From the NCBI GenBank assembly GCA_002069705.1, contig MWBV01000001.1:85768-128436 (forward strand): DNA of 42,669 bases, written 5' to 3'. Of this stretch, positions 1 to 8,520 are shown one piece after another; positions within the stretch are counted from its first letter, which is position 1; every line of letters starts with the position of its first letter. The stretch is from Candidatus Diapherotrites archaeon ADurb.Bin253 (GTDB taxonomy: Archaea; Nanobdellota; Nanobdellia; Pacearchaeales; GW2011-AR1). The notes below the pieces were generated by a model. It was given only the letters and a program-made list of their open reading frames with translations, did no database searches and was not told the origin of the DNA. The translations under genes were made by a program, and so were the position numbers.

Positions 1-157
1 GGTGAACAAACAACAAGATATAAAAGAATTAAACTTTTTTTTAATAGAGCATTTTTATAATATTTTAGAGAATCGTTATAAGCTAAGTAAAGATTCTAAA
101 TTATCTTTTGATTATTTAACTGAAGATTTAAGAGATATATTGAGGTTTATTTCTTAA
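1..157 (+). CDS. C-terminal end of an unknown protein (5' partial)
   Basis: An open frame enters at the left edge and stops with TAA at 155-157. About 51 residues are visible (start VNKQQDIKEL, end DILRFIS), rich in Lys, Asp, Leu and Phe. The GTG at 2 could be a start, but the frame more likely continues upstream of the window. The stop is one base before the glycosyltransferase ATG at 159, so the two are probably co-transcribed. No family is recognised. Confidence 0.45.
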   Translation, partial: VNKQQDIKELNFFLIEHFYNILENRYKLSKDSKLSFDYLTEDLRDILRFIS

Positions 158-158
158 A

Positions 159-2771
159 ATGACGGTGGAAAACTCTTTGAAGAAGATATTGGTTTCTCAT
201 AAAGAAGAATTAATTAAAAATAATTTAGATTTTTTTTTGGACAAATCCCTAAAAAACAACTTTTCTTTTGAGGATTTATTGTCTTTATCTACCCAATTAG
301 ATAAAAAAGGATTATTTTCTCTTAATTCATTACTTCTTAAAACAGTTTTGTCTCAAGATAATATTAATTATTTCACCTTTTCTAAACAAGCATTATTGCC
401 TCAAGATGATATCTATAAAGTCGATTTGAAAAAACCCCCTATAAACAGAATCGAGTCTAATAATTCTTATTTTTTCAATGGAGGATTGTTTGAAAAATAT
501 TACCCTCTTCTATTAGAAAAACTCAAAGACTCTTTGTATAAGGAGGGAAGATATATGGAATCCCAAGGAGTAAATTCTGTTTTTAACAAAGAATTTAATT
601 TATCCAATGACGATAAAGGCCTTGAGAATAAGTTGTATTCTGACAGAAAATTTGTTCAAGAAAATCTTTATCCCTCTAGCTCTCCCGAATCATCATATGT
701 TTTACATTTTGATAATAACATCGAAAATTTAAAGAGGACAATTGATTCAATTACATCATTTGGGAAGAAAAAAGAATTAATTTTATTGGTAGATAATTCT
801 AAAGAAGTAGATAGTTTAAGAAAAGAAGAATTTATTAAAAAGAATCTTTTATCTATAGAGGATGAAAATAGTTTTCAGGATATAGATTCTAAAGACAACG
901 ATTCCCTAAATATAAGAATTGTTGATTTAAAGGGAGGTTTTAATAAATATACTTCATATAATCTTGGAGCATTAAAATCTCTTTCTTCTAATTCTAAATA
1001 TGTTTCTTTTTTAAAAAACGGGGATGTGTTGGATAAAGGAGGATTTTCAAATTTAATATCTAGGTTAGAAGGGGGCAAGTTATTTGCTGTTGGAGGGATA
1101 TCTTATTTTGATACTTCTGGGAAAAAAGTTGATGATGTTAATTTGCGTTGGAGAGATTATCTTTACAAAAATTATAAAAGAGATCATTTAGATAAATTTG
1201 AGAATTATTCTCTTTTTGATTTTTCTAATCATGTAATTTCTTCAAAAAATTTAGAAGAATTGTTACTTTCTGATAAATTCGTTTTTGATCCAAGGTTAGA
1301 TAAACATTCTGCAGAGAACGATTTTTTTAGGAGATTTGTCAATAAATATTCTGATAAAGGGATTGATTATTTAGAGGAAATATCTGCACACAAAGAAAAA
1401 AATTTAAATTTTAATACTAAAAATGGAAAGAAGAATATACTCTTTATTACATCTACTCTTGAGAATACTCATGGTGTTCCAGTTGTTGTGAATAATATCT
1501 CTAACAATTTGAATAAAGACAAATATAATGTTTTTTATTTTGTTAATGATTTTGATTCAAAGAAAATAAGATTTTTTGATTCAAGCAAGAAAAATTTTAT
1601 AGAAGCTACAAGCAGGAAAGAATTATTTGAAATATTAAAAACTTATAATCCTTCTTTTTTTGATGATGTGAATATAATTCATTCTCATACTTGGCATTTG
1701 GCAGACGATTTTAAACATTTTCATACAAAAAATATTCGTACAGGAGTTCATGAAGAAGATGAGACCAAGTTTAAGGATTTTTTAAATTACTTTTCAAACG
1801 CAAAGTTTATTTTTACAGATCATTCTAATCCTTCAGAAGATCTTGCGAATATAAATGAATCTTATTTAAAAGGAAAAGACTATCAGAAGTTAAGTGATTT
1901 AGAAAAACAAAAATTTTTAGATAATTATAAAGTACATTCAATTGATGATAAAGATTGGATGAATAGATGGGCTTTTACTTCAATGTCTGGAAAGAAACAA
2001 ATGGCATATTTAGCAAATCTTGTGATTAATGTTTCTAATTCTCAACACGAAGAGGGCAAAAAGATTATTCCAGGTTATACATTTTCTAATCAAAAGACAG
2101 TCTATAATGGTATAGATTTGATTGATATCACAAAAGATCCTTCTATAGATAAAGAAATAGGTTCTTTAGCAGATTCTTTTAAAGAGAATTATAATTTAGG
2201 GAAAAAAGATAATGTTGTTTTATATGCAGGAAGGTTATCTCGAAGAAAAGGGGTTTTTGATTTAGCAGAGTCCTTAAAGAAATTGAGAAATAAAGTTGGT
2301 AATCTTAAGTTGCTAGTTGTGGGGGATGCTAGAGTAGATATTAGAGATAAATTAAAAGAGCTTTCTGGAATGAACAATATAATATATACAGGAAAGATTG
2401 CAGATAGAAAAGAATTGGCTGCTCTTTATAGAATTGCAGATATAACGGTACAACCAACCCACGGAGAGTGTTTTAATCAAGTGATTGGAGAATCTTTATC
2501 TCAAGGAACTCCAGTAATTGCTAGTTCTGTTTCAGGACCAAAAGAAGTTTATGTGGATAATAACTGGGCATATGGCGTAGAAAGAACTAGTGACCATCAA
2601 CGAAACATAAATAATTTATCTGCTGCTATAAACGATGCATTATCTAATAAACATATCTTAAGATATGACGTAAAAAAAAGAATAATTCCTGAAATAAGAG
2701 AGCATTTAGGTCTCGCAAAGATGGTCAGAGAACATGAAAAGATATACGATAACCTTAGTTCAAATAAATAG
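159..2771 (+). CDS. Two-domain glycosyltransferase (GT2-like plus GT4)
   Basis: 870-aa protein. Residues about 425-865 form a GT-B fold, GT4-family glycosyltransferase. Visible marks are the N-lobe start NILFITSTLENTHGVPVVV, VYNGID near 648, YAGRLSRRKG near 688, a strand LLVVGD, and the E-x7-E nucleotide-sugar motif ECFNQVIGE near 769 followed by GTPVIAS. Residues about 175-400 look like a degenerate GT-A (GT2) domain: a strand before FDNN, then SFLKNGDVLD where GT2 enzymes have a DxD-type metal site, and ENDFFRRF near 385. The first 170 residues are helical and unassigned. It probably adds sugars to a surface glycan or glycoprotein, acting in the cytoplasm or at the membrane. Substrates cannot be read from sequence. 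It lies directly upstream of the pilus-like locus, so pilin or envelope glycosylation is plausible. Confidence 0.85.
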   Translation: MTVENSLKKILVSHKEELIKNNLDFFLDKSLKNNFSFEDLLSLSTQLDKKGLFSLNSLLLKTVLSQDNINYFTFSKQALLPQDDIYKVDLKKPPINRIESNNSYFFNGGLFEKYYPLLLEKLKDSLYKEGRYMESQGVNSVFNKEFNLSNDDKGLENKLYSDRKFVQENLYPSSSPESSYVLHFDNNIENLKRTIDSITSFGKKKELILLVDNSKEVDSLRKEEFIKKNLLSIEDENSFQDIDSKDNDSLNIRIVDLKGGFNKYTSYNLGALKSLSSNSKYVSFLKNGDVLDKGGFSNLISRLEGGKLFAVGGISYFDTSGKKVDDVNLRWRDYLYKNYKRDHLDKFENYSLFDFSNHVISSKNLEELLLSDKFVFDPRLDKHSAENDFFRRFVNKYSDKGIDYLEEISAHKEKNLNFNTKNGKKNILFITSTLENTHGVPVVVNNISNNLNKDKYNVFYFVNDFDSKKIRFFDSSKKNFIEATSRKELFEILKTYNPSFFDDVNIIHSHTWHLADDFKHFHTKNIRTGVHEEDETKFKDFLNYFSNAKFIFTDHSNPSEDLANINESYLKGKDYQKLSDLEKQKFLDNYKVHSIDDKDWMNRWAFTSMSGKKQMAYLANLVINVSNSQHEEGKKIIPGYTFSNQKTVYNGIDLIDITKDPSIDKEIGSLADSFKENYNLGKKDNVVLYAGRLSRRKGVFDLAESLKKLRNKVGNLKLLVVGDARVDIRDKLKELSGMNNIIYTGKIADRKELAALYRIADITVQPTHGECFNQVIGESLSQGTPVIASSVSGPKEVYVDNNWAYGVERTSDHQRNINNLSAAINDALSNKHILRYDVKKRIIPEIREHLGLAKMVREHEKIYDNLSSNK

Positions 2772-2834
2772 TTTTTTATTGATTTCTCCAAAGATTTATT
2801 AATTCTTTTTTATTAATGAAATTAGAATAAAGGG

Positions 2835-2872
2835 AAATGTGAAATTTATTACATTTTTCAAATATTGAAAAA
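2835..2872 (+). promoter_or_regulatory. Leader with two alternative hairpins before the pilus platform gene
   Basis: Bases 2854-2861 (TTTTTCAA) and 2865-2872 (TTGAAAAA) form a perfect 8-bp inverted repeat with a 3-base loop, directly before GAGG at 2873-2876 and the ATG at 2882. Upstream, AAATGT at 2835-2840 can pair with ACATTT at 2851-2856, using three of the same bases, so the two hairpins exclude each other. In AT-rich DNA this can arise by chance. Confidence 0.35.
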
Positions 2873-2881
2873 GAGGAAATT

Positions 2882-5071
2882 ATGCAGCCAAATAAAAAAC
2901 CAACAGTAGACGAAATTCTTAAAAAATATAAGGATAAGATAGAAGGTCAAATAAAAACAACAGATATTGGTTCATTTAAAGAAAGTAAATCTTATACTAA
3001 ATTCAAAGAAGAAACTCAGAAAGAACTCACTACTTATGAAAGATGGTGCAATACTCTTGGAAGTATCATAAAGATGAATCCCTCAAAAAAAGATGAGGAG
3101 AAAATAAGAAGAGACATTGAGATAGCTCACATGAATATTGAACCTTGGCAGGCAATAACTTTGAGTGTGGTGATTTTTGTTCTTGTTTTTTTCATAGGAA
3201 TTCTTTTTTCAGTAGGATATACTTTTATAGGTGAAAGGACTTTAGCTGATTTTCCTTTTATATTCTTTTTTTTAATGATGATGATTGCAATGTTTTTGTT
3301 TTATTATTTTAATGGTTATCCTACCAGATTTGCAAATAAATGGAGATTAAAAGCATCTTCTCAGATGGTTCCAGCAATATTATATGTTGTAGTTTATATG
3401 AGACATACCCCTAATTTGGAAAAGGCAATAGCATTTGCTTCAGAACATCTCCAATATCCTCTTTCATTAGATTTTAAGAAAATATTTTACAATGTTGAAA
3501 TTGGAAAATATTCAACTATAAAAGAAAGTTTAGATAATTATCTTGAAGGATGGAGAGATTATTCAACAGAATTTATTGAAGCATTTCATCTCATAGAAAG
3601 TAGTCTTTATGAGCCAGATAGGGCTAGGAGAATTTCTACTCTTGAAAAAGCAATACAAGTTGTTTTAGATGGGGTCTATACTAAAATGCTTAAATTTACA
3701 CATGATGTTAAAGCGCCACTAACAAATGTGTATATGTTAGCTATAATGCTTCCAATTTTAGGTATAACATTAATTCCTCTTGCTTCTGCTATGGTTTCTG
3801 GGATGGTAAAATGGTCTCATGTATTTATTTTATACACCATAGTAATCCCCTTTCTTGCATTTTTTATGTTAGATAAGATATTGTTGTTGAGACCTGGAGG
3901 ATATGGTGAAACTTCTTATTTAGAGAAAAACCCTCTTTATCCAGAGTTTAAATCAAAAGGACCATATCTTTATGCATTTTTAATTTGTCTTCCTTTTTTG
4001 CTTTTAGGATTATTGCCTTTAATTTTTCAATATACTCCCTTGCCTGACTTATTAGGTCTAGAAAAAGATTATAGTCTTGCGGATTTAGGTTTTTCTTTTG
4101 AAGGAGCTAAAGATACAATGATTTTTGATTTTAAGAAGACCGAAGATGGAGGGCTTGCAGGTCCATTTGGGGGTGTAGCCTTGATTTTAAGTTTATTTTT
4201 TCCATTAGGTGTTGCTTTGTTTTTTTCAATAGCTTATAAAGATAGAACTGCTAATATTATCTTAGAAAGAAACAAGACAAAACAGTTAGAAAATGAGTTT
4301 AATAATTCTTTGTTTCAATTAGGAAATAGGCTTGGAGATGGTGTTCCTCCAGAATTAGTTTTTGGAAAAGTTGCTAATTCTTCAAAGGGTTTGGTTACAG
4401 GGGAGTTTTTTAAGAGAGTTAATTATAATATTCAACAGATGGGTATGAGTGTTGAGAAAGCGATATTTGATTCGCGTAGGGGAGTTATTCTTTTTTATCC
4501 ATCTGATTTAATTGCTACTAGTATGAGGGTTTTAGTTGAGTCTTCTAAAAAAGGACTTGATATAGCTGCTGTTAGTTTAATGAGTATATCAGAGTATGTT
4601 AAAAATATTCAAAAAATAACAGAAAGATTGAAAGATATTTTAGCAGAGATTGTTTCTGAAATGAAGAGTAATATGACTTTCTTAGCTCCTCTGCTTTCAG
4701 GAATTGTTGTCGGTTTAGCTTTAATGATTACTTCTATTCTTAATGTATTAAAAACTTATTTAGATTCTTCTGCAGATGTTGGTTCTGCAGTCAATATGAA
4801 TATTTTGAATATTATGAGAAATTTTGATGTTGTTTCAATGATTCCCCCATACTATCTTCAGATAGCAATAGGGATATATTTAATTGAAGTTATTTTTATC
4901 TTAACTAGTACTTTAGTAACAATAGATTCAGGAGAGGACAAATTAGAAAGAACAAATAAAATTGGACAGAATTTGAAAAAAGGGATTGTATTTTATTTTT
5001 TAACTGCTCTCCTTTCTTCTGTAGCTTTATTTGGTTTAGCAACCATTGTCCTTCAGAATGTAATTGGGTAA
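2882..5071 (+). CDS. Archaeal TadC/FlaJ-like pilus platform membrane protein, two fused T2SSF domains
   Basis: 729 aa. This is the inner-membrane platform of an archaeal type IV filament system; family members sit under the pilus and couple the assembly ATPase to pilin extraction. A charged cytoplasmic N-terminus (about 1-90) is followed by a TM pair near 92-145. The first T2SSF-like helical domain runs about 160-280, with TM helices near 281-335. Another TM near 361-385 and one near 430-455 precede the second T2SSF domain (about 463-600), followed by TM helices near 600, 655 and 700-727. The length fits the doubled archaeal form. A GAGG Shine-Dalgarno-like site at 2873 supports this start. 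The pilin-like genes follow on the same strand. The cognate ATPase is not in the window. Confidence 0.85.
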   Translation: MQPNKKPTVDEILKKYKDKIEGQIKTTDIGSFKESKSYTKFKEETQKELTTYERWCNTLGSIIKMNPSKKDEEKIRRDIEIAHMNIEPWQAITLSVVIFVLVFFIGILFSVGYTFIGERTLADFPFIFFFLMMMIAMFLFYYFNGYPTRFANKWRLKASSQMVPAILYVVVYMRHTPNLEKAIAFASEHLQYPLSLDFKKIFYNVEIGKYSTIKESLDNYLEGWRDYSTEFIEAFHLIESSLYEPDRARRISTLEKAIQVVLDGVYTKMLKFTHDVKAPLTNVYMLAIMLPILGITLIPLASAMVSGMVKWSHVFILYTIVIPFLAFFMLDKILLLRPGGYGETSYLEKNPLYPEFKSKGPYLYAFLICLPFLLLGLLPLIFQYTPLPDLLGLEKDYSLADLGFSFEGAKDTMIFDFKKTEDGGLAGPFGGVALILSLFFPLGVALFFSIAYKDRTANIILERNKTKQLENEFNNSLFQLGNRLGDGVPPELVFGKVANSSKGLVTGEFFKRVNYNIQQMGMSVEKAIFDSRRGVILFYPSDLIATSMRVLVESSKKGLDIAAVSLMSISEYVKNIQKITERLKDILAEIVSEMKSNMTFLAPLLSGIVVGLALMITSILNVLKTYLDSSADVGSAVNMNILNIMRNFDVVSMIPPYYLQIAIGIYLIEVIFILTSTLVTIDSGEDKLERTNKIGQNLKKGIVFYFLTALLSSVALFGLATIVLQNVIG

Positions 5072-5102
5072 ATTTTATTAACTCTGTTTTTTTGTATTTA
5101 AT

Positions 5103-5261
5103 ATGAAAAAGAGGAATAAAAAAGGAGTTATTTCAGAATATTTGCCATGGATTTTAATTGCATTAGTTGTTTTAACCATTGTTCTTATATCTATTTTTTT
5201 CTTGAAAAATGAAGGGATTTCGTTGGTAGATCAAATTAAAAACTTATTTAGGAGAGCTTAA
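5103..5261 (+). CDS. Small pilin-like membrane protein (52 aa)
   Basis: 52 aa. The N-terminus MKKRNKKGVISEYLPW resembles an archaeal class III (prepilin) signal: basic residues, Gly, then a hydrophobic helix (about 13-34), ending in a short basic tail. It is probably cleaved by the prepilin peptidase at 9098 and is either a minor pilin or an assembly subunit. A TATA-like stretch near 5072-5082 sits about 27 bases before the ATG. The stop overlaps the next ATG (TAATG at 5259-5263), which indicates translational coupling. Identification is by position and N-terminal pattern only. Confidence 0.7.
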   Translation: MKKRNKKGVISEYLPWILIALVVLTIVLISIFFLKNEGISLVDQIKNLFRRA

Positions 5262-5425
5262 TGGAACTTACAATCGAAAATCTTATAAAAATTGTCTTGG
5301 GGGTTTTGGTTGTAGTTGCTGTTTCATACGCAGTTTATTATTTTTTTAGTAATAATGTCTTTGATTTTTTCAAGAATTTTGGAGCAAATTCTACTAGTAA
5401 ATTTTTAGCTTCTTTAATAATTTAA
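5261..5425 (+). CDS. Small single-helix membrane protein of the pilus locus (54 aa)
   Basis: 54 aa beginning MELTIENLIKIVLGVLVVV, with a hydrophobic helix at about residues 9-29 and a Phe/Asn/Ser-rich C-terminus. It lacks the basic prepilin motif, so it is more likely a membrane partner than a processed pilin. GGAG at 5251-5254 is a reasonable Shine-Dalgarno site. The ATG shares a base with the upstream stop, and the stop is one base before the ATG at 5427, so it is firmly inside the operon. Confidence 0.65.
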   Translation: MELTIENLIKIVLGVLVVVAVSYAVYYFFSNNVFDFFKNFGANSTSKFLASLII

Positions 5426-5426
5426 T

Positions 5427-5942
5427 ATGGTTAATTTAGAAAAAAATAAAAGAGGGTTTCTTTTAGCAGAAGAAACTTTAAAAGTCATAATCGCAGTAAT
5501 TTGTATACTCTTTTTAGTATATATACTTATGTCAGTATATAATTCCCATAATGCTGATAAAAAGATTATTTTAGCAAAAGAAGTGCTTCTTGGTAAGGAA
5601 GGAGAGAGTGTTCCAGGAATAGAAAGAATTATTTCTTCTTTGGATGATGGAGAGAGCGAGGTTAAAGATATTTCAGACCCAGAAAGATGGCATATTTATA
5701 GTTTTGTTAGAGAAGAAAAGCCAAATAGTTGCTTAGACCAAAAGTGTTTGTGTATATGTGAAGCCTCCTTAATCAAGAAGTTAAATTCTCAAGCAAAGAA
5801 ATGCGATGAAAAAGGGGCTTGTTTAATTGTACCTAATCTTGCTTCAACAGATATAGATATTAAAATAAAGGAGACCAGAAGAAATTTAGTTATTGAAATT
5901 AAAAATAGCGGCGGGAGAATTTTTATAGAGGAAACAAGATGA
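5427..5942 (+). CDS. Pilin-like secreted protein, Cys-rich (171 aa)
   Basis: 171 aa. The N-terminus has basic residues, then RGFLLAEETLK leading into a hydrophobic helix at about 18-38. This is the lollipop layout of a type IV pilin: an N-terminal helix with a soluble extracellular head. The head holds a Cys cluster (C-x4-C-x-C-x-C near 102-111, and two more Cys near 131-138) that probably makes disulfides outside the cell. Cleavage after Gly10 by the prepilin peptidase is an inference. The stop overlaps the next ATG (ATGA at 5939-5942). Confidence 0.7.
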   Translation: MVNLEKNKRGFLLAEETLKVIIAVICILFLVYILMSVYNSHNADKKIILAKEVLLGKEGESVPGIERIISSLDDGESEVKDISDPERWHIYSFVREEKPNSCLDQKCLCICEASLIKKLNSQAKKCDEKGACLIVPNLASTDIDIKIKETRRNLVIEIKNSGGRIFIEETR

Positions 5943-6040
5943 GCTTTGATGAAGTCATAAAATATTTAATATGGATAATCTTTTTTGGGATTGTTTTAGC
6001 AGGGTTGTTTGTTATGCTAAAGAAAACAGGAGTTATTTAA
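5939..6040 (+). CDS. 33-aa single-helix membrane micro-protein
   Basis: 33 aa (start MSFDEVIKYLIWIIFFGIVL, end KKTGVI) consisting almost wholly of one membrane helix. It is wedged between two pilin-like genes: its ATG overlaps the upstream TGA by three bases, and its TAA is one base before the ATG at 6042. The tight coupling on both sides is the main evidence that such a short frame is a real gene. It could be an assembly subunit or a chaperone for the neighbouring pilins; no function is known to me. Confidence 0.6.
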   Translation: MSFDEVIKYLIWIIFFGIVLAGLFVMLKKTGVI

Positions 6041-6041
6041 A

Positions 6042-6965
6042 ATGAGGAATATAAAAGGAGAGATAACAACACAGCAGATTGTTTTAATTGTAATTCTTTT
6101 AGTTAGTTTTATAGTCATTTTATTTTTACTTTTTAGATTGGATTTAGGAAAAGAGTCAGATAAAGAAATTTGCCATAATTCTGTTGTTATGAGGTCTGCA
6201 AGTATATCTAAGGAAGCTATTCCCTTAAAATGTTCTAGAACTTATATTTGTTTAAGTAAAGATGGGAGTTGTGAGAGGATGAGTAGCCCAGATGTTAAAA
6301 AAGTGAAAACCGAAGAAGAAATATATAAAGTTCTTGCAGAAGAGATGGCTGATTGTTGGTGGATGTTTGGAGAAGGAAAATTAGATTATATAGGTAAAGA
6401 TTTTTTCTTGAGGGATAATTATTGTTCAATTTGTTCTCAAGTAGGTTTTGATGATAGTATTAAAGAAATAAATGGGGTTGGAGAAACAATAAGTAAAGAC
6501 AAGCTTTATGATTATTTATCTAAAACAAAAATGCCAGATAGTGAAGTAACTTATTCAGAATATCTTTTTGGGACAAATGATATCAATAAATTAAAAAGTA
6601 CTGCTCTTAAGGTAGATAATGGGAGAGAAATGGTTGTTGGTACTTTTGGAACAATAGATTTAAGCAAACAACATTTTGTTTTAACAGGTATTACCAGTGA
6701 AGTAAAGGGCACGGGGTGGAAAGTTGTTTTTGGACTAGGTGTAGCCGCTGTTGGACTTGTTACAGGATATACTTGGGTTGGCTTAATTTCAGGAGCATTG
6801 ATTATTGGAGCAGGAGTTGTTGGAGAAGGAGTAACTCCAGAGATTAGTGCTATTTTGGTTGAAGGAAATGGTGTTAAAAATACTTTCATGGCTCCTACAA
6901 TTCAAGAAGCAAATTCAAATTCTTTAAAGAAGTTGAATTGTTATGATATACTCACTTCTACTTAG
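6042..6965 (+). CDS. Large pilin-like surface protein (307 aa)
   Basis: 307 aa. The N-terminus MRNIKGEITTQQIVLIVIL has the basic-Gly-then-helix pattern of an archaeal prepilin, with the membrane helix at about 11-30. The head contains scattered Cys (including DCWWMFGEGK and YCSIC) and a Gly/Val-rich hydrophobic stretch near 227-264 that could be a second membrane hairpin or a buried core. It follows the 33-aa gene by one base. It may be a minor or tip pilin. There is no recognisable enzymatic motif. Confidence 0.65.
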   Translation: MRNIKGEITTQQIVLIVILLVSFIVILFLLFRLDLGKESDKEICHNSVVMRSASISKEAIPLKCSRTYICLSKDGSCERMSSPDVKKVKTEEEIYKVLAEEMADCWWMFGEGKLDYIGKDFFLRDNYCSICSQVGFDDSIKEINGVGETISKDKLYDYLSKTKMPDSEVTYSEYLFGTNDINKLKSTALKVDNGREMVVGTFGTIDLSKQHFVLTGITSEVKGTGWKVVFGLGVAAVGLVTGYTWVGLISGALIIGAGVVGEGVTPEISAILVEGNGVKNTFMAPTIQEANSNSLKKLNCYDILTST

Positions 6966-6999
6966 ATAATTTTATTAATTATACTTTCATAATTTTATA

Positions 7000-7416
7000 A
7001 TGAAAAAAAGAGGAGCTATTCTTGTAGAGAATGTAGTTTTTTTAATTTTAAATTTACTTTTTCTTTCTATATTGGTTTTATTCCTAGTGAAACAAGGAAG
7101 TGGTGCAACAGTTTTAGAAGAAGCATATTCAAAACAAATTACAATGGTAATAAATTCTGCTAAACCGGGGATGGTTATTAGATTAGATATGGATAAAGGA
7201 AGAAAAATTGCTGAAGAAAAAGGATTTGATTTTGGAAATTCTGTTATAATAGAAAATAATGTTGTTTATGTTCAACTAACTCCTGATGGGAGATATAGTT
7301 ATGCTTTTTTTAATAATGTAGATGTTTCTTCTAGAGCCCTTAAAGATGAAAAAGGAAAATATTCTGGAACGTATCTTTTTACAGTTAAACCAAAAGGAGG
7401 AAATTTAAATGGATAA
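7000..7416 (+). CDS. Pilin-like protein (138 aa)
   Basis: 138 aa. MKKRGAILVENVVFL carries the basic-Gly motif before a membrane helix at about 9-28, with Glu in the position typical near pilin cleavage sites. The head is short, polar and Cys-free. A TATA-like stretch (TTTATTAATTATAC, about 6970-6985) lies 15-30 bases before the ATG, so it may also have its own promoter. It overlaps the next gene by 8 bases. Confidence 0.65.
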   Translation: MKKRGAILVENVVFLILNLLFLSILVLFLVKQGSGATVLEEAYSKQITMVINSAKPGMVIRLDMDKGRKIAEEKGFDFGNSVIIENNVVYVQLTPDGRYSYAFFNNVDVSSRALKDEKGKYSGTYLFTVKPKGGNLNG

Positions 7417-7948
7417 GAGGGGAACAGATAAAATGCTTTCTATTTATTGGTTTCTGGTATTAACTTTAGTTGCCGGAGGTGTTTTTGCAATGGTATATAT
7501 TTTTTATGGTGCTCCTCATGATGTAAGGGAAATAGAATCTGAATTACTTGCACAAAAGCTTGCAGATTGTATTTCTAAAAGGGGAGTTATTCCTTCTTAT
7601 TTTTTTGTAGGTGAAAGATTTAATGAGAACCTTCTTAAGGGATTTACTGAGAGGTGTAATATAAATTTTGATGTTGAAGAAGATTATGGAGACGAAAATG
7701 AGATACAATATTTTTATAGAGTTAATTTTTATCTGATTAGAGATTTGAATAACCCTGTTTTTAGTGTTTATGATGGCAATCTTAATTGGGAGAGCGAATG
7801 TTATATAAAAAAAGATAATTCTAAAGAATATCAACGACTTGCAAAGTGTACAGAAAGCAGGTTTTATGCTGTTGATAGTAAAGACAACCAGTATTTAATT
7901 AAAATATTATCAGCTATAGGTAAATCAAAGAAAAATGTTAAACAGTAA
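7409..7948 (+). CDS. Pilin-like or membrane-anchored protein of the pilus locus (179 aa)
   Basis: 179 aa with a basic N-terminus (MDKRGTDKMLS) and a membrane helix at about 12-32, then a mostly acidic extracellular head with several Cys (DCISKRG, RCNINF, ECYIKK, KCTES). GGAGG at 7396-7400 gives a strong Shine-Dalgarno site eight bases before the ATG. It overlaps the upstream gene by 8 bases and the downstream one by 14, which indicates coupled translation in one operon. No homologous family is named with confidence. Confidence 0.65.
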   Translation: MDKRGTDKMLSIYWFLVLTLVAGGVFAMVYIFYGAPHDVREIESELLAQKLADCISKRGVIPSYFFVGERFNENLLKGFTERCNINFDVEEDYGDENEIQYFYRVNFYLIRDLNNPVFSVYDGNLNWESECYIKKDNSKEYQRLAKCTESRFYAVDSKDNQYLIKILSAIGKSKKNVKQ

Positions 7949-8195
7949 AAAAGCACAGGTAGGGGAAACAGTTACATGGATAGTTGCCACAATTGTTCTG
8001 ATAGCCATACTTTTAATTTTTATTTTTGCTTCTTCTATATTGGCTAAATCTAAATCACTTAAAGTTAATTTGAAAGCTAATTCAGAAGAAGATGTGAGTT
8101 GGATTGATTCTAAAACACAAATGGCATATTCTTTAAATAATGCGAATAGAAATAAAATAGTTACATGGATTTCTCAAAAGGAGGATTTAGGATAA
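7935..8195 (+). CDS. Small pilin-like protein (86 aa)
   Basis: 86 aa. MLNSKKAQVGETVTWIVA shows a class III signal-like KKAQ motif followed by a membrane helix (about 13-36) and a short Ser/Asn-rich head. The pattern of Lys-Lys-Ala-Gln directly before the helix is the same as in the 8570 gene. It is the best prepilin candidate in this part of the operon. The start overlaps the previous gene. Confidence 0.7.
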   Translation: MLNSKKAQVGETVTWIVATIVLIAILLIFIFASSILAKSKSLKVNLKANSEEDVSWIDSKTQMAYSLNNANRNKIVTWISQKEDLG

Positions 8196-8196
8196 T

Positions 8197-8511
8197 ATGG
8201 AACTTCAAAAAAATAGCTATTCTAAAAATTTTAAGGGAGATAAAAAGGGAGATATACCTGTAACTGTTTTAATTATAGGGGTTTTTGGAGTGTGTATTTT
8301 AGCAATGGTTACTTTTATCGCTTCTTCTTATAGGATAAACATATCTCTTATTGGAGTTGAGATAATGGAAAAAGCAAATATTCAAATTGAATCAGATAAT
8401 CCTAGTCATTTATTTTTATATAAAAAAGTTACAAAATTTTCTCCAGAATGGGGATTTAATTGGTTTAAAGAAAAAGTAATCTTTTCTGTAGAATATAACC
8501 CGCGCCCATGA
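8197..8511 (+). CDS. Pilin-like protein, last gene of the first pilin run (104 aa)
   Basis: 104 aa. An 18-residue basic, polar N-terminus ends in KKGD before a hydrophobic helix at about 21-43; a short head follows. GGAGG at 8180-8184 precedes the ATG by 12 bases, and the upstream stop is one base away. The basic leader is longer than in its neighbours, but it still fits a prepilin leader peptide cleaved after Gly. Confidence 0.65.
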   Translation: MELQKNSYSKNFKGDKKGDIPVTVLIIGVFGVCILAMVTFIASSYRINISLIGVEIMEKANIQIESDNPSHLFLYKKVTKFSPEWGFNWFKEKVIFSVEYNPRP

Positions 8512-8520
8512 AAGAAAGAT

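Noticed and set aside
875-1078. Minus-strand ORF of 67 aa
   Set aside because: It lies wholly inside the glycosyltransferase gene, has a composition typical of an antisense shadow frame, and has no promoter or start context.
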